This document shows, piece after piece, positions 15,845 to 25,074 of a stretch of DNA of 64,000 bases. Source of the DNA: Bacteroidales bacterium (GTDB lineage: Bacteria > Bacteroidota > Bacteroidia > Bacteroidales > UBA10428); NCBI GenBank assembly GCA_016930375.1, contig JAFGGU010000012.1, positions 21,115-85,114 on the forward strand, in the 5' to 3' direction. Position 1 is the stretch's first letter, and each line of letters begins with the position of its first letter. Below the pieces are notes generated by a model. That model made no database searches. It saw nothing but the letters and a program-made list of their open reading frames with translations, and was not told the DNA's origin. The translations under genes and the position numbers were made by a program.

Positions 15845-18800
15845 TTAAAAATTTGCTTTGATGCCAACGGTATAAACCGACTGGAGAGGGTATACCGAAT
15901 TATCAATTCCGCTTGAAATGGGACTTCCTCCAATCTCAGGCGTAAATCCGTTATAGGTGAAAAAGGTATAAGGCCGTTGCGCAGCGATGTATATTCTCAG
16001 TTGGGGAATAAACGGTATTTTTGTGGTTGTGAAACCTGCCTGGATATTCTGGATCCGGATATACGATCCGCTTTCGACAAAAAAGTCATTGGCCTGCTGG
16101 ATAAAAGAATAATTATAGGCCGTGGCCGAAGGATACTTATCTGATGGACTGTCCTTTGTCCAGCGGTTTTCATAAAAATCCCGGTCGTAATTGCCATCGG
16201 TAAATACATCCCTGTTCATCCTTTTTGCATTCAGGATCTTGTTTCCCAGCTGTCCCATGAGAGAGATGTTCAGGTCAAAGTTTTTGTAGGTAATCCCGAC
16301 ATCAACACCCGAAACAAGCCATGGTATGGCACTTCCAAGGTATACCTTATCCTCTTCATTGATCACCTGGTCGCCGTTCTGGTCCTTGTACCTGAAGAAT
16401 CCTGCATTTTTTATGGTCTGGTCGATCGGATCGAGCAATGCTTCACTTTCACTTTTATAAACGCCGGTTATTTCATACCCGTAAAAGGAACCAATGGGAT
16501 GGCCCACAGCGGTACGTGTTGTATAATTTCCTCTCACGTAAGCGCCCGGAATGTAATTGCGGCCATCGAGCCTCGTTACCTCATTGTGGACTGTGGTTGC
16601 ATTGAAACCGGCATTCATAGCGATGCCATTCTCAAATTCCCTGGTCCATTTTAAACTGAGTTCAATCCCGGCATTCACTACGCTTCCATTGTTGTCGAGC
16701 AGCTCGGCCACTCCTCCACCTGTGGCGATGGGCGCAAAAAACACAACGTTGTTTGTCGTCCTGTGATAAAAGTCGAGATTACCCGATAATTTATTGCCGG
16801 TCAGGGTGAAGTCAAAACCAACATCGTACTCATTCACCACCTCCCACCGCAGGTAATTCTGAACCACGGTCTGCGCTCCCATACCGTCGATCAGCTGGTT
16901 ATTGAAAATGGCTGAACTTCCGGCTCCCGATTGTCCCAGGATAACCGAAGAATTGGCCGGCACATTGTCGTTGCCAAGCAGGCCCCAGCTGGCCCTGACT
17001 TTCAGATAGCTGAAAACTTTCTGATTTTCCATGAATCTTTCCTGTGCCAGATTCCAACCGAGGCCAACGGAGGGGAAATATCCCCACTTTTCCTGGTATT
17101 TTGAACTGGCATCCGCCCTGAAAGTCAGGGTAGCCAAATATTTATCGCTGATATTGAAGATACCCCGGGTAAAAAAAGAAAGGCCGTTGTATCTGTCTGC
17201 GCCGTCCCAGGCATAACGATCCCTGAATGAACCCGTGACCAGGTATTTCGACTGATCATCAAGGCCTGAAACATCAATGGCGGAGCCCGACAGATACTCC
17301 GATTTTTCCATGCGGGTCGACTGACCGATCATGATGGAGTAGTTGACTTTACCCGACTGGTTCTTATAGGTAAGGAGGTTGTCGATGATCTGCTTGGATC
17401 CGTTACTCGATTTCTTGGTCAGGGAGGATTTCTTTACACCCTGTGATCCCCCCACATTAAAGGCGGGCGTATAATTCCGGGTTGTCCAGTTGCTGACATC
17501 CTGGTTGTATGAAATTTTAAAGGTCAGCTTGTCCTTGACCGGATAGAATTCAGCATATCCATTGAATACAAGCTTATTCCCCTTTTCATAGTTGTCGTTG
17601 TAATAAGCTGCAGCAACCGGATTGCCATACTGGTTGCCAAAACCATAGGTCTGGGGTGATCCGAACAATACCGGGTAGGCCTCTGTGTTACCGGGATCAT
17701 ATACGGGGTAAACAGGAGGATTCACATATGCATTGAAAAATGCACCCTGATTGGGATTGTACTTATCGTAACGCGAAACAATGGTATTCAGGCCGATTTT
17801 AAGGTATGCATTAACGGTCTGCTCAAGTCTTCCGCGGATATTAAAGCGGCTAAAATCATTTTTGGTATCCATGATGCCATCCTGGTAAAGGTAACTCCCT
17901 CCGAATGAATAGGAAGTTTTATCAGCAGCCCCGGAAATGTCAATGCTGTGGCCACTCATGGGAGCGGGTCTCACCAGTTCCTGGTACCAGTCGGTACTTA
18001 CCGGATAGTCGTCAGGATTTTTGGGAATATAGCCTGTGGCATCTGCATTGGCTTCATTCATGAGCTCAACGTACTGATTTTTAGTTGCCATTTTCAGGAT
18101 ATTCACGGGGATCTGCATGCCATAATATCCCTCATAGCTGATGGAGGGTTTTTGTTCGATGCCTCTTTTGGTTGTGATCAGTATTACCCCGTTGGCAGCC
18201 CGCACGCCGTATATGGCTGCTGCTGAAGCATCCTTAAGCACGGTAATATCTTCAATGTCACCGGCACCGAGGAAATCAATATTGTCAACGAATACGCCGT
18301 CTACAACATAAAGGGGATTGGCAAAATCGCCAATGGAACCAACACCCCTTATTTTTACGGAAGCCCCGCTGCCCGGCACCCCGCTGCTGATGATCTGCAG
18401 TCCGGCCACCTTCCCCTGCAGGGCCTGCATGGCATTGGAGGTTATCTGCCGAGAGAGATCCTCTCCCTTAACGGTAACAATGGGTGCGGTAAGGTCCTTT
18501 GCTCTCTGGGTTCCGTAGCCAATAACAACTACTTCGTCCATGAGGGTTGCCTGTGTTGCGAGAATAATATCGATCACGGTCTGGTTACCTACAGCAACCT
18601 GCTGAGGTTCCATTCCGACCATACTGAAAACGAGTGTATCTGCCGGTTGGGCCGATACCGAGTAATTACCGTCAACATCGGTAACCGCACCTCTCAGGGT
18701 ATTCTTTACCTGAACCGTAACGCCGGGCAATGATATTTTCTGATCATCCACCACGCGACCCTTAATTAATACCTGACCGTTCAACGGTTGCAGAAGAAAA

Positions 18801-18847
18801 ACGACAAGTATTGATGTAATCAGTTCTTTCATGGGTAAATATTTCAT
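15845..18847 (-). CDS. SusC-like TonB-dependent receptor (pair 2)
   Basis: 1,000-residue outer-membrane importer, first gene of the glucanase operon. Signal peptide about 1-25 (ITSILVVFLLQPLNGQ); ATGs at 18847 and 18832 are both plausible. CarboxypepD_reg-like domain about 26-105 (IKGRVVDDQKISLPGVTVQV), plug about 108-225 (VIGYGTQRAKDLTAPIVTVKG, YGVRAANGVILITTKRG), then the barrel ending in Phe (VGIKANF). It differs clearly from the pair-1 receptor in the barrel, in keeping with a different substrate. The 5-prime region 18848-19174 must hold its promoter. Confidence 0.95.
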   Translation of the reverse strand: MKYLPMKELITSILVVFLLQPLNGQVLIKGRVVDDQKISLPGVTVQVKNTLRGAVTDVDGNYSVSAQPADTLVFSMVGMEPQQVAVGNQTVIDIILATQATLMDEVVVIGYGTQRAKDLTAPIVTVKGEDLSRQITSNAMQALQGKVAGLQIISSGVPGSGASVKIRGVGSIGDFANPLYVVDGVFVDNIDFLGAGDIEDITVLKDASAAAIYGVRAANGVILITTKRGIEQKPSISYEGYYGMQIPVNILKMATKNQYVELMNEANADATGYIPKNPDDYPVSTDWYQELVRPAPMSGHSIDISGAADKTSYSFGGSYLYQDGIMDTKNDFSRFNIRGRLEQTVNAYLKIGLNTIVSRYDKYNPNQGAFFNAYVNPPVYPVYDPGNTEAYPVLFGSPQTYGFGNQYGNPVAAAYYNDNYEKGNKLVFNGYAEFYPVKDKLTFKISYNQDVSNWTTRNYTPAFNVGGSQGVKKSSLTKKSSNGSKQIIDNLLTYKNQSGKVNYSIMIGQSTRMEKSEYLSGSAIDVSGLDDQSKYLVTGSFRDRYAWDGADRYNGLSFFTRGIFNISDKYLATLTFRADASSKYQEKWGYFPSVGLGWNLAQERFMENQKVFSYLKVRASWGLLGNDNVPANSSVILGQSGAGSSAIFNNQLIDGMGAQTVVQNYLRWEVVNEYDVGFDFTLTGNKLSGNLDFYHRTTNNVVFFAPIATGGGVAELLDNNGSVVNAGIELSLKWTREFENGIAMNAGFNATTVHNEVTRLDGRNYIPGAYVRGNYTTRTAVGHPIGSFYGYEITGVYKSESEALLDPIDQTIKNAGFFRYKDQNGDQVINEEDKVYLGSAIPWLVSGVDVGITYKNFDLNISLMGQLGNKILNAKRMNRDVFTDGNYDRDFYENRWTKDSPSDKYPSATAYNYSFIQQANDFFVESGSYIRIQNIQAGFTTTKIPFIPQLRIYIAAQRPYTFFTYNGFTPEIGGSPISSGIDNSVYPLQSVYTVGIKANF

Positions 18848-19174
18848 GAAAAGTTAGGCAGAGTATTGGTGTATTAAACAAATGGGAAGGCTCTTTGATT
18901 TTCTCAACCAGAGAAAAAGATTATAAACGACCTTCATTTTACCTCAACAGTAGAGTGTATTCGTCTAATAAATAAGGTTATAGGAGAGGAAGAATTTCAG
19001 AAACTTATTTTTATTGTTTCACACTGTGAGATTAATGATTCCAGCAGTATTTTGAACATTGATTAGTATATGGATGCAGAATACTTTTTGTTGTTCTTGT
19101 AGTTTATTATACCTTTGCCAATTAAGATTTGAGAATCCGGGCTTACCGGAATCGTTTAATAACTAATATTAATT
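18848..19174. other. Intergenic region between SusC pair 2 and the cold-shock gene
   Basis: 327 bp shared by two divergent genes. On the plus side it has a good Bacteroidota promoter for the cold-shock gene (19087-19117) and a short stem (19136-19140 with 19146-19150) in the leader. On the minus side I found no CAAAnnTA element with a matching CAAA, so the SusC promoter is probably activator-dependent or atypical. Confidence 0.6.
19087..19117 (+). promoter_or_regulatory. Bacteroidota-type promoter of the cold-shock gene
   Basis: -33 box TTTG at 19087-19090, exactly 19 bp spacer, then -7 box TACCTTTG at 19110-19117, an exact TAnnTTTG match. Transcription should begin near 19124, leaving a leader of about 50 nt with a small TCCGG/CCGGA stem. 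Confidence 0.8.
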
Positions 19175-19630
19175 ATGGCTAAAACACAGGAAACCTATAA
19201 CAAAAAGGAAGTCAGAAACAAGAAAGAAAAGAAGCGGAAAGAGAAGGAACAAAAAAGGCTTGAACGAAGGGAAAATGCGACTGAGAGCAGAAGCTTCGAA
19301 GATATGATAGCCTATGTTGACGAGAATGGAAGACTTACGTCCACCCCTCCTGATCCCACCAGGAAACAAAAGGTAAAAGTCGAAGATATCGAGATCAGCG
19401 TTCCCAAAAGGCTGACGGATGAAAAGGCCGACACTACAAGAACAGGTATAGTTACTTTCTTTAACGCATCAAAAGGATTTGGTTTCATCAGGGACCTCGG
19501 GAATCAACAAAGTGTTTTTGTCCATATTAATGATATGCTTGAGAACATTATTGAAAACAACAAGGTTACTTTCAAGGTAGAAATGGGACCTAAAGGAGCC
19601 AAAGCCGTTCAGGTCAAACTCGATAAATAA
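19175..19630 (+). CDS. Cold-shock domain protein with basic N-terminal tail
   Basis: 151 residues. The C-terminal half (about 85-151) is a cold-shock OB fold with RNP1 (KGFGFI) and RNP2 (VFVHI) RNA-binding motifs. The N-terminal 35 residues are almost all Lys, Arg and Glu (KEKKRKEKEQKRLERREN) and probably a charged helix, followed by a linker. Standard CspA is about 70 residues; this two-part form is common in Bacteroidota. Likely an RNA chaperone. Convergent with the OsmC gene, 11 bp apart. Confidence 0.9.
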   Translation: MAKTQETYNKKEVRNKKEKKRKEKEQKRLERRENATESRSFEDMIAYVDENGRLTSTPPDPTRKQKVKVEDIEISVPKRLTDEKADTTRTGIVTFFNASKGFGFIRDLGNQQSVFVHINDMLENIIENNKVTFKVEMGPKGAKAVQVKLDK

Positions 19631-19641
19631 CAAGATCCACT

Positions 19642-20055
19642 TTATACAAGACTTGCCTCCAGGAGAATTTCCAGGTTCAGTGCTTTGGAAACCGGACAGG
19701 TCGATTTGGTCTCCCGGGCGTATTTTTCGAAATCTTCCTTGCTGAGTCCGGGAACTTTAGCTTTCACAACCAGATTTGATGCTTTAATCACGCCATCCTC
19801 CAGGGTAATGGTGCAGGATGTTTCAACACTTTCAGGGATTATGCCGTCTTTGCTAAGCCCGGCACTCAACGCCATACTGTAACATCCGGCATGGGCTGCA
19901 GCTATAAGTTCTTCGGGATTAGTGCCTCCCGTACCATTTCCAAATCTTGAATTAAAAGTATAGGGTAGATTGGAGAAAAAGGCGCTTCCGGAACTGAGAT
20001 TTCCGGCGCCGTCCTTCAGAGAACCTTTCCATACTGCTGTTGCTGTACTTTTCAT
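19642..20055 (-). CDS. OsmC/Ohr-family peroxiredoxin
   Basis: 137 residues, cytoplasmic. OsmC proteins reduce organic hydroperoxides with two cysteines; here these are C58 (AAAHAGCYSMAL) and C120 (STCPVSKAL), in the usual positions. Length and the opening motif ATAVWKGSLKDGAGNLS match OsmC more than Ohr. Monocistronic in appearance; convergent with the cold-shock gene. Confidence 0.93.
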   Translation of the reverse strand: MKSTATAVWKGSLKDGAGNLSSGSAFFSNLPYTFNSRFGNGTGGTNPEELIAAAHAGCYSMALSAGLSKDGIIPESVETSCTITLEDGVIKASNLVVKAKVPGLSKEDFEKYARETKSTCPVSKALNLEILLEASLV

Positions 20056-20158
20056 AGGTCGGTTTTGATGTTGATGAATGCGTGTCTAATATATCAGGAG
20101 AACACGCTGAAATGCATTTTGTTCATCGGGGGTGAATTACACCGCTCTATCGACTACA

Positions 20159-21112
20159 TTACTCCTCAGGGTTCATCCAGATTACTTTCTGGAATGACTG
20201 GTGCGGTTTTCCGATAATGTCCTTGTACAAATCCGGCCGTCTGGCCATTCTGTAACGGTAACCCCCTGACTGTGAAAGTTTCTCACGTGTCAGCATCGCT
20301 GTTATTATATCATCGCCCAGGGTGCGGCATTCGGCGATGATATCACCAAAGGGATCCAGGATCATGGAACACCCGTTTTTCAACTGGTCATCATCCATAC
20401 CTATGGGATTTGAAAAGACCACATAGATTCCATTGTCATAGGCACGGGCAGGTAACCATTTCATCAGCCAGCCCCTGCCTTTCATCCCGTCAAATTCCAG
20501 TCGTAACGGGGTGGGATCGGTTTCCCGGTTTTCCCATAGAACAGGATCAACAAAACCTGCACCGGGCCGGGTTGAAGGTGTGCACATGGTGACATGGGGC
20601 ATGAATATGATTTCGGCACCCAACAGGGCAGTGGCCCTTACGTGTTCAATGATGTTGTTGTCATAACAGATCAGTATCCCGCATTTCCAGCCTTGCAGGT
20701 CAAACACGCAATACCCGTCGCCCGGCGTCAGGTGGGGATTGATGAACGGGTGCAGCTTTCTGAATTTTGCCACCAGGCCTGTTTTGTCTACGCATACATA
20801 AGATTTGTAAAGCTTGTTTTCGATATCTTTCTCAAAAAGTCCGGCCAATACCGCAATATTGTTTTTAGCGGCAACAGCGGCGAGTTTGTTCACACTTTCA
20901 CCCCCGGGAATCGGTTCGGCCAGATCAAGCATTTGTTCTTTGGAAAGATGACGGGCAAAGCTGTAGCCTGTGACAGAGCATTCGTGAAAGGCAATGGCCT
21001 GTGCCCCCTGCAGGGCTGCTTTCCGGGAAAGGGAATCTATTACCGACAGGTTATAATCCTTATCACCGCTTTTGTTTTCAAACTGGGCGGTTGAAATTTT
21101 AATTTTTTCCAT
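20159..21112 (-). CDS. Nitrilase-superfamily carbon-nitrogen hydrolase
   Basis: 317 residues. Catalytic triad visible as E44 (AFHECSVTGY), K119 (KFRKLHPF) and C149 (GILICYDNN), so it should be an active amidase or ureidase-type hydrolase. The substrate is not fixed; the long loop before ARAYDNGIYVVFSNP and the extended C-terminus resemble carbamoyl-hydrolysing or aliphatic amidase branches. The start codon follows directly on a perfect 18-bp palindrome, where a ribosome-binding site would be expected. The FtsX-like gene upstream on the same strand ends 23 nt away. Confidence 0.88.
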   Translation of the reverse strand: MEKIKISTAQFENKSGDKDYNLSVIDSLSRKAALQGAQAIAFHECSVTGYSFARHLSKEQMLDLAEPIPGGESVNKLAAVAAKNNIAVLAGLFEKDIENKLYKSYVCVDKTGLVAKFRKLHPFINPHLTPGDGYCVFDLQGWKCGILICYDNNIIEHVRATALLGAEIIFMPHVTMCTPSTRPGAGFVDPVLWENRETDPTPLRLEFDGMKGRGWLMKWLPARAYDNGIYVVFSNPIGMDDDQLKNGCSMILDPFGDIIAECRTLGDDIITAMLTREKLSQSGGYRYRMARRPDLYKDIIGKPHQSFQKVIWMNPEE

Positions 21113-21129
21113 GCACTAAAATTAGTGCA
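21112..21129. promoter_or_regulatory. Perfect palindrome abutting the nitrilase start codon
   Basis: TGCACTAAAATTAGTGCA, 8-bp arms around AA. Its left edge shares the T of the ATG at 21112-21110. It could be an operator or a short stem over the translation start. No T-run makes it a convincing terminator for the permease gene that ends at 21136. Confidence 0.5.
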
Positions 21130-21135
21130 ATTTTC

Positions 21136-23460
21136 TTATTCATAACGTATTGATAACACCGGATCGCTTATGGCAGCCTTCCAGGTCTGCCAGCTCACTG
21201 TAGCCAGGAGTATGATTACCATGAATAATCCTCCCAGCAGGTAGTATAAAATTCCGGGTACAACATGTTGCGGAAAAAAAGCAAGGTATGCACGGGTGGC
21301 GAAATAGGACAACGGTGTGGCAATAGCAATAGCAGCAAGTGTTTGCAGTAAAAGGCCTTTGGAAAGTTTAAACATCATGCCGGTAACATTTGCGCCGAAT
21401 ACTTTGCGGATACCAATTTGTTTTCGGTATCGCCGGGCAATAAAGACCGACAATCCAAAAATCCCGATAAGGGAGTTGAGGATGGTAAGCAGAAAGAAAA
21501 GATGCATCAGCCTGCTGGCGGATCCGTAGGATTTAGCCTCTTTCGTGTCCATCAGGATATCCTCATGATACTTGATCTCAACAGGATAATCCGGATTGAA
21601 TTTTCGGAGTGTGCTGATTATGAACTCATGGGTGGACTCCCGTTCTTCCGGACTGATACGTATGAGAAAGTATTGATCGGAATTGCCACTGCAGGTGATA
21701 AGAGCCGGCATTTGATCTACAATTGGCGGAACTGCCCGGTAGGCATCCACTATACCGATGATGGTATATTGCTTTTCCCTGAATAATACTTGTTTATGAA
21801 TCGGATCGGCATATCCCAGTTCGAAGGCAGTTTTTTCATTGATCACAATGGAAGACTCTTTGTCAGAGGGGTATTCCTCTGAAAAGAAACGTCCGCTGAG
21901 TAACTTGATCTGATAGACCTCGAGATAATCGGGATCAAAGGTATAATCAACTGCCATAGTCGTGTTGCTTTCATCCTTCCATTCCATGGTAAGTCGATAG
22001 CCCATTGGCGGAATGGTGGATCCCCAGGAAACTGCTTCTACCCTGGGATTCTTTTTCAGTTCATCTTTTACCCGGGTTAAATCTCCCCAGGGGTGACCCG
22101 GAAGGCATATTACGTTTTCCCCGTCATACTTTGCAATGTCTTTTCTGTCGAGATACATGTTCTGCCTGTCCATCACCATGATAACCTGGATGAAAACAAC
22201 ACTCAGGAACAACTGCAGGGTAGTAAGAATCCATCTTGAGTATGCCCCGGACTGATTGGGCGTATTGTCGGATTTCATCAGAAGAACCGGTTTCACGGCG
22301 GAGTATCTGAAGGCAGGATAAAGACCGGAAATCACGGTGATGACTACAAACAATATTATCCCCGACAGCAGAAACTGTTTGCTGGCCGTTATGTGTATAT
22401 TGGTATACATCTGCGCATTAAACCAGGGAAGAACTATCTTAAGTAACACGATTGCCAGGTCAAAACTGATCAGTGTATAGAGCAAGGTATCCGTTAAAAA
22501 CTGGGTCACTATATGCATTTGTGTGGCGCCGTTGACTTTATGTATACCGGTTTCGCGGGTTCTGGTAGAAAACAGTATCGAAGTCAGGTTAATGAAATTC
22601 ACACAGGAAATCAGCAATACAAACAGGCCTCCCAACAGGAAAACCAGGAGTTTCCCCTTTGTATTTTCATAAGTCCCCTGGAAATGGATTTCTTTCAGGG
22701 GGAGAAGAAAGGCCGATATATTTTCAATTTCGACCGGTATTTTGTAGGATTGCAGTATCTTTTCGTTCAATTGTTTCACATCGGCTCCCGGTTTTAGCAG
22801 CACATATGAATTGTATTCTGCCGAATGGTATTCCTTGTATCTCCAGTAATCAAACCTGGAGGCAAAGGAAAAAGGGATGAAAAATTCCGTCTGGATAATG
22901 GTATTGGAAGGCAATTCCTTGAAGACTCCTGTTACGGTAAAATCAACCTGTTCACCATTGCAGTTGATCCTTAAGGATTTTCCGAGCGGACTGTTACGGC
23001 CAAAATACCGGTTTGCTGCCTTCTCTGATATTACAATGCTTTGGGGATCATAAACCGGAAAACCTTCCCTGAAAGGGATGGTGAAAATCTTAAAGAATGT
23101 GGAATCCGCAAAAGTGATGTTATCTTCAATAAACAGATTCTCTCCGGCTCGAACGGTTGAAGAAAATCTTCTGGACAGGGTGTGTGCCTCTATTTCAGGG
23201 AACATATTCTGCAATGCCTCTCCCTCAGGGCCATATGAAGCAGGCAGAAAAGTAAGTTCACCAAATTTGCCATTCAGAAAAACAGTTGAAATCCGTTCAA
23301 GCTTTTCATGGCATTCCTCATAGGAAAGCTCATATTGCGCATAGGCAATGACTATTACGGCGGAGGCCAGGCCAAGGGTGAGCCCCACGATATTAATAAC
23401 AGAGATTATCCTGTTCTTCAACAGGTTCCTCCAGGCGGTGATCAGGTTATGCAAAAACAT
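21136..23460 (-). CDS. FtsX/MacB-like ABC transporter permease
   Basis: 774 residues with the typical doubled architecture: TM helix about 20-40, a periplasmic MacB_PCD domain, three TM helices about 280-390 (LLVFLLGGLFVLLISCVNFI; INLTSILFSTRTRETGIHKV), then a second TM, a second periplasmic domain, and three C-terminal TM helices (FARRYRKQIGIRKVFGAN-like region). No ATPase is encoded beside it; such orphan permeases are frequent in Bacteroidota and share an ATPase encoded elsewhere. It is divergent from an NtrC-type regulator/kinase pair and has a sigma-54 promoter match, so it is the probable target of that system. Likely role: efflux or envelope-stress response. Confidence 0.88.
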   Translation of the reverse strand: MFLHNLITAWRNLLKNRIISVINIVGLTLGLASAVIVIAYAQYELSYEECHEKLERISTVFLNGKFGELTFLPASYGPEGEALQNMFPEIEAHTLSRRFSSTVRAGENLFIEDNITFADSTFFKIFTIPFREGFPVYDPQSIVISEKAANRYFGRNSPLGKSLRINCNGEQVDFTVTGVFKELPSNTIIQTEFFIPFSFASRFDYWRYKEYHSAEYNSYVLLKPGADVKQLNEKILQSYKIPVEIENISAFLLPLKEIHFQGTYENTKGKLLVFLLGGLFVLLISCVNFINLTSILFSTRTRETGIHKVNGATQMHIVTQFLTDTLLYTLISFDLAIVLLKIVLPWFNAQMYTNIHITASKQFLLSGIILFVVITVISGLYPAFRYSAVKPVLLMKSDNTPNQSGAYSRWILTTLQLFLSVVFIQVIMVMDRQNMYLDRKDIAKYDGENVICLPGHPWGDLTRVKDELKKNPRVEAVSWGSTIPPMGYRLTMEWKDESNTTMAVDYTFDPDYLEVYQIKLLSGRFFSEEYPSDKESSIVINEKTAFELGYADPIHKQVLFREKQYTIIGIVDAYRAVPPIVDQMPALITCSGNSDQYFLIRISPEERESTHEFIISTLRKFNPDYPVEIKYHEDILMDTKEAKSYGSASRLMHLFFLLTILNSLIGIFGLSVFIARRYRKQIGIRKVFGANVTGMMFKLSKGLLLQTLAAIAIATPLSYFATRAYLAFFPQHVVPGILYYLLGGLFMVIILLATVSWQTWKAAISDPVLSIRYE

Positions 23461-23504
23461 GGTTCGTATTTGTAAAGAAAATATATGGATTCAGGTGAAG
23501 ACAT

Positions 23505-23520
23505 AACAAGGTGTATGCCA
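23505..23520 (-). promoter_or_regulatory. Sigma-54 promoter of the FtsX-like permease
   Basis: Minus strand reads TGGCATACACCTTGTT, matching TGGCAC-N5-TTGC with the GG and TTG at the right spacing. Predicted start near 23494, about 34 nt before the permease ATG. The divergently encoded sigma-54 activator and the dyad at 23581-23625 support the call. Confidence 0.72.
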
Positions 23521-23580
23521 TAAACCATAATTAAAAGTAAATCAGAATTATACGAATCTGCAACTCCTCGATTTCCAAAA

Positions 23581-23625
23581 ATATGTACCAAAGTGATACA
23601 CTCTGTGGATGTTCCTGGTACATAT
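23581..23625. promoter_or_regulatory. 10-bp dyad, probable binding site of the NtrC-type activator
   Basis: ATATGTACCA (23581-23590) and TGGTACATAT (23616-23625) form a perfect inverted repeat with 25 bp between. Its centre is about 109 bp upstream of the predicted sigma-54 start of the permease, a usual enhancer distance, and 70 bp upstream of the regulator ATG, so it could serve both genes. Confidence 0.65.
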
Positions 23626-23673
23626 TTCTTAATTTTAACCTGGTTTAATGCTTCATTCAAAATACTCCTGATC

Positions 23674-25047
23674 ATGTTAAAAATTGCAGGCCATGTTCTC
23701 ATTGTTGATGACAATACCAGTGTATTGAATTCACTCGAGCTTTTCCTGAAATATCAGTTTGAGCGGATCAGCACACTCCGCAATCCAAACCTTCTTCCTG
23801 GCTTCCTGGGGAAGGAGTCTCCTGATATCATTCTGCTCGATATGAACTTTGCCGCGGGTATCAATACGGGAAACGAGGGCATATTCTGGCTCAACAATAT
23901 TCTTAAGGCAGATCCGGATGCTGTAGTGATCATGATCACAGCATATGGTGATATTGAACTGGCCATTAAAGCCATTAAGGAAGGCGCCACGGATTTTATT
24001 CTGAAACCCTGGGATAACAACAAGTTGCTTGCTACTTTGCAATCGGCCATGAAACTACGTCAATCAAAAACACAGGTCAGGTATCTGCAGCTGAAAGAAA
24101 AACAATTGAAAGAAGATATCAGCAAGGGCTTTTCGGGAATTATCGGAGATTCACCGGTTATGACCGAACTTTTTAAAACCATACAAAAAGTGGCTAAAAC
24201 GGATGCCAGTGTTTTACTGACCGGTGAAAACGGCACGGGAAAAGAACTGGTTGCCCGGGAAATTCACAGGCTTTCAGATCGTCATAAAAACGACTTTATA
24301 TCGGTCGACCTGGGAGCCTTGCCCGACACCTTAATTGAAAGCGAATTGTTCGGGCATGTGAAAGGTGCCTTTACCGATGCCCGTGAAGATCGCATGGGCC
24401 GTTTTGAATCTGCAAACGGAGGAACGCTCTTCCTCGATGAAATAGGGAATCTCGGTTATACGCTTCAGCCAAAATTACTCACGGCGATTGAGCAAAGGAA
24501 GATCACACCGCTTGGCTCAAACAGGCAGCATGATGTGAATATCCGGATAATCTGCGCAACCAATAAAGACATGAATTCGCTGGTAAAGCAGAAACTCTTT
24601 CGGGAGGACTTGTTTTACAGGATCAATACCATTCAGATCGAAATACCACCCTTACGATATCGCGGAGATGATATACTTCTGCTGGCCGAACATTATCTGG
24701 CGGAATTTGCTGCACGTTATGGCCGTAAAGGAATAAAAATCCCGAATAAATCAGCCGAAAAGCTCAAAGCTTATTCATGGCCCGGAAATGTTCGTGAACT
24801 TCGTCACACTATTGAAAAGGCTGTTATACTAACTGATTCGGCAAATCTTGTTCCGGAAGATTTTTCTTTTGATGCGGATAATCTGAATCTGGACATTGCC
24901 TTACCCGGTGTGAAACTGGAAGAGGTCGAGAAGAAAGCCATAGCACTCTCCCTCAAAAATCACAGCTGGAATATTACAGAAGTTGCCAGGGAATTGGGTA
25001 TTGGACGGCAGACCCTGTATCGGAAAATTGCCAAATATAAAATCTGA
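23674..25047 (+). CDS. NtrC-family sigma-54-dependent response regulator
   Basis: About 457 residues from the ATG at 23674; the upstream open frame to 23593 has no regulator sequence and overlaps the dyad. Receiver domain 1-125 with DD12-13 and phospho-acceptor D56 (ILLDMNF); AAA+ domain about 140-375 with Walker A GENGTGKE, Walker [12 protein letters not shown] and the sigma-54 contact loop as GAFTDA instead of GAFTGA, a variant I recall as frequent in Bacteroidota; C-terminal Fis-type helix-turn-helix ([17 protein letters not shown]). Forms an operon with the kinase 27 nt downstream. The probable target is the divergent permease. Confidence 0.93.
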   Translation: MLKIAGHVLIVDDNTSVLNSLELFLKYQFERISTLRNPNLLPGFLGKESPDIILLDMNFAAGINTGNEGIFWLNNILKADPDAVVIMITAYGDIELAIKAIKEGATDFILKPWDNNKLLATLQSAMKLRQSKTQVRYLQLKEKQLKEDISKGFSGIIGDSPVMTELFKTIQKVAKTDASVLLTGENGTGKELVAREIHRLSDRHKNDFISVDLGALPDTLIESELFGHVKGAFTDAREDRMGRFESANGGTLFLDEIGNLGYTLQPKLLTAIEQRKITPLGSNRQHDVNIRIICATNKDMNSLVKQKLFREDLFYRINTIQIEIPPLRYRGDDILLLAEHYLAEFAARYGRKGIKIPNKSAEKLKAYSWPGNVRELRHTIEKAVILTDSANLVPEDFSFDADNLNLDIALPGVKLEEVEKKAIALSLKNHSWNITEVARELGIGRQTLYRKIAKYKI

Positions 25048-25074
25048 ATTTTTTAAGCAGAAATCTATTCAGCC

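Noticed and set aside
23616-23632. Sigma-54 promoter for the regulator gene itself
   Set aside because: TGGTACATATTTCTT lacks the TTGC at the -12 position, so I do not call it.
23593-23673. Longer N-terminus for the NtrC-type regulator
   Set aside because: The extra residues are unlike a receiver domain and the DNA there carries the dyad; the ATG at 23674 begins exactly at the receiver fold.
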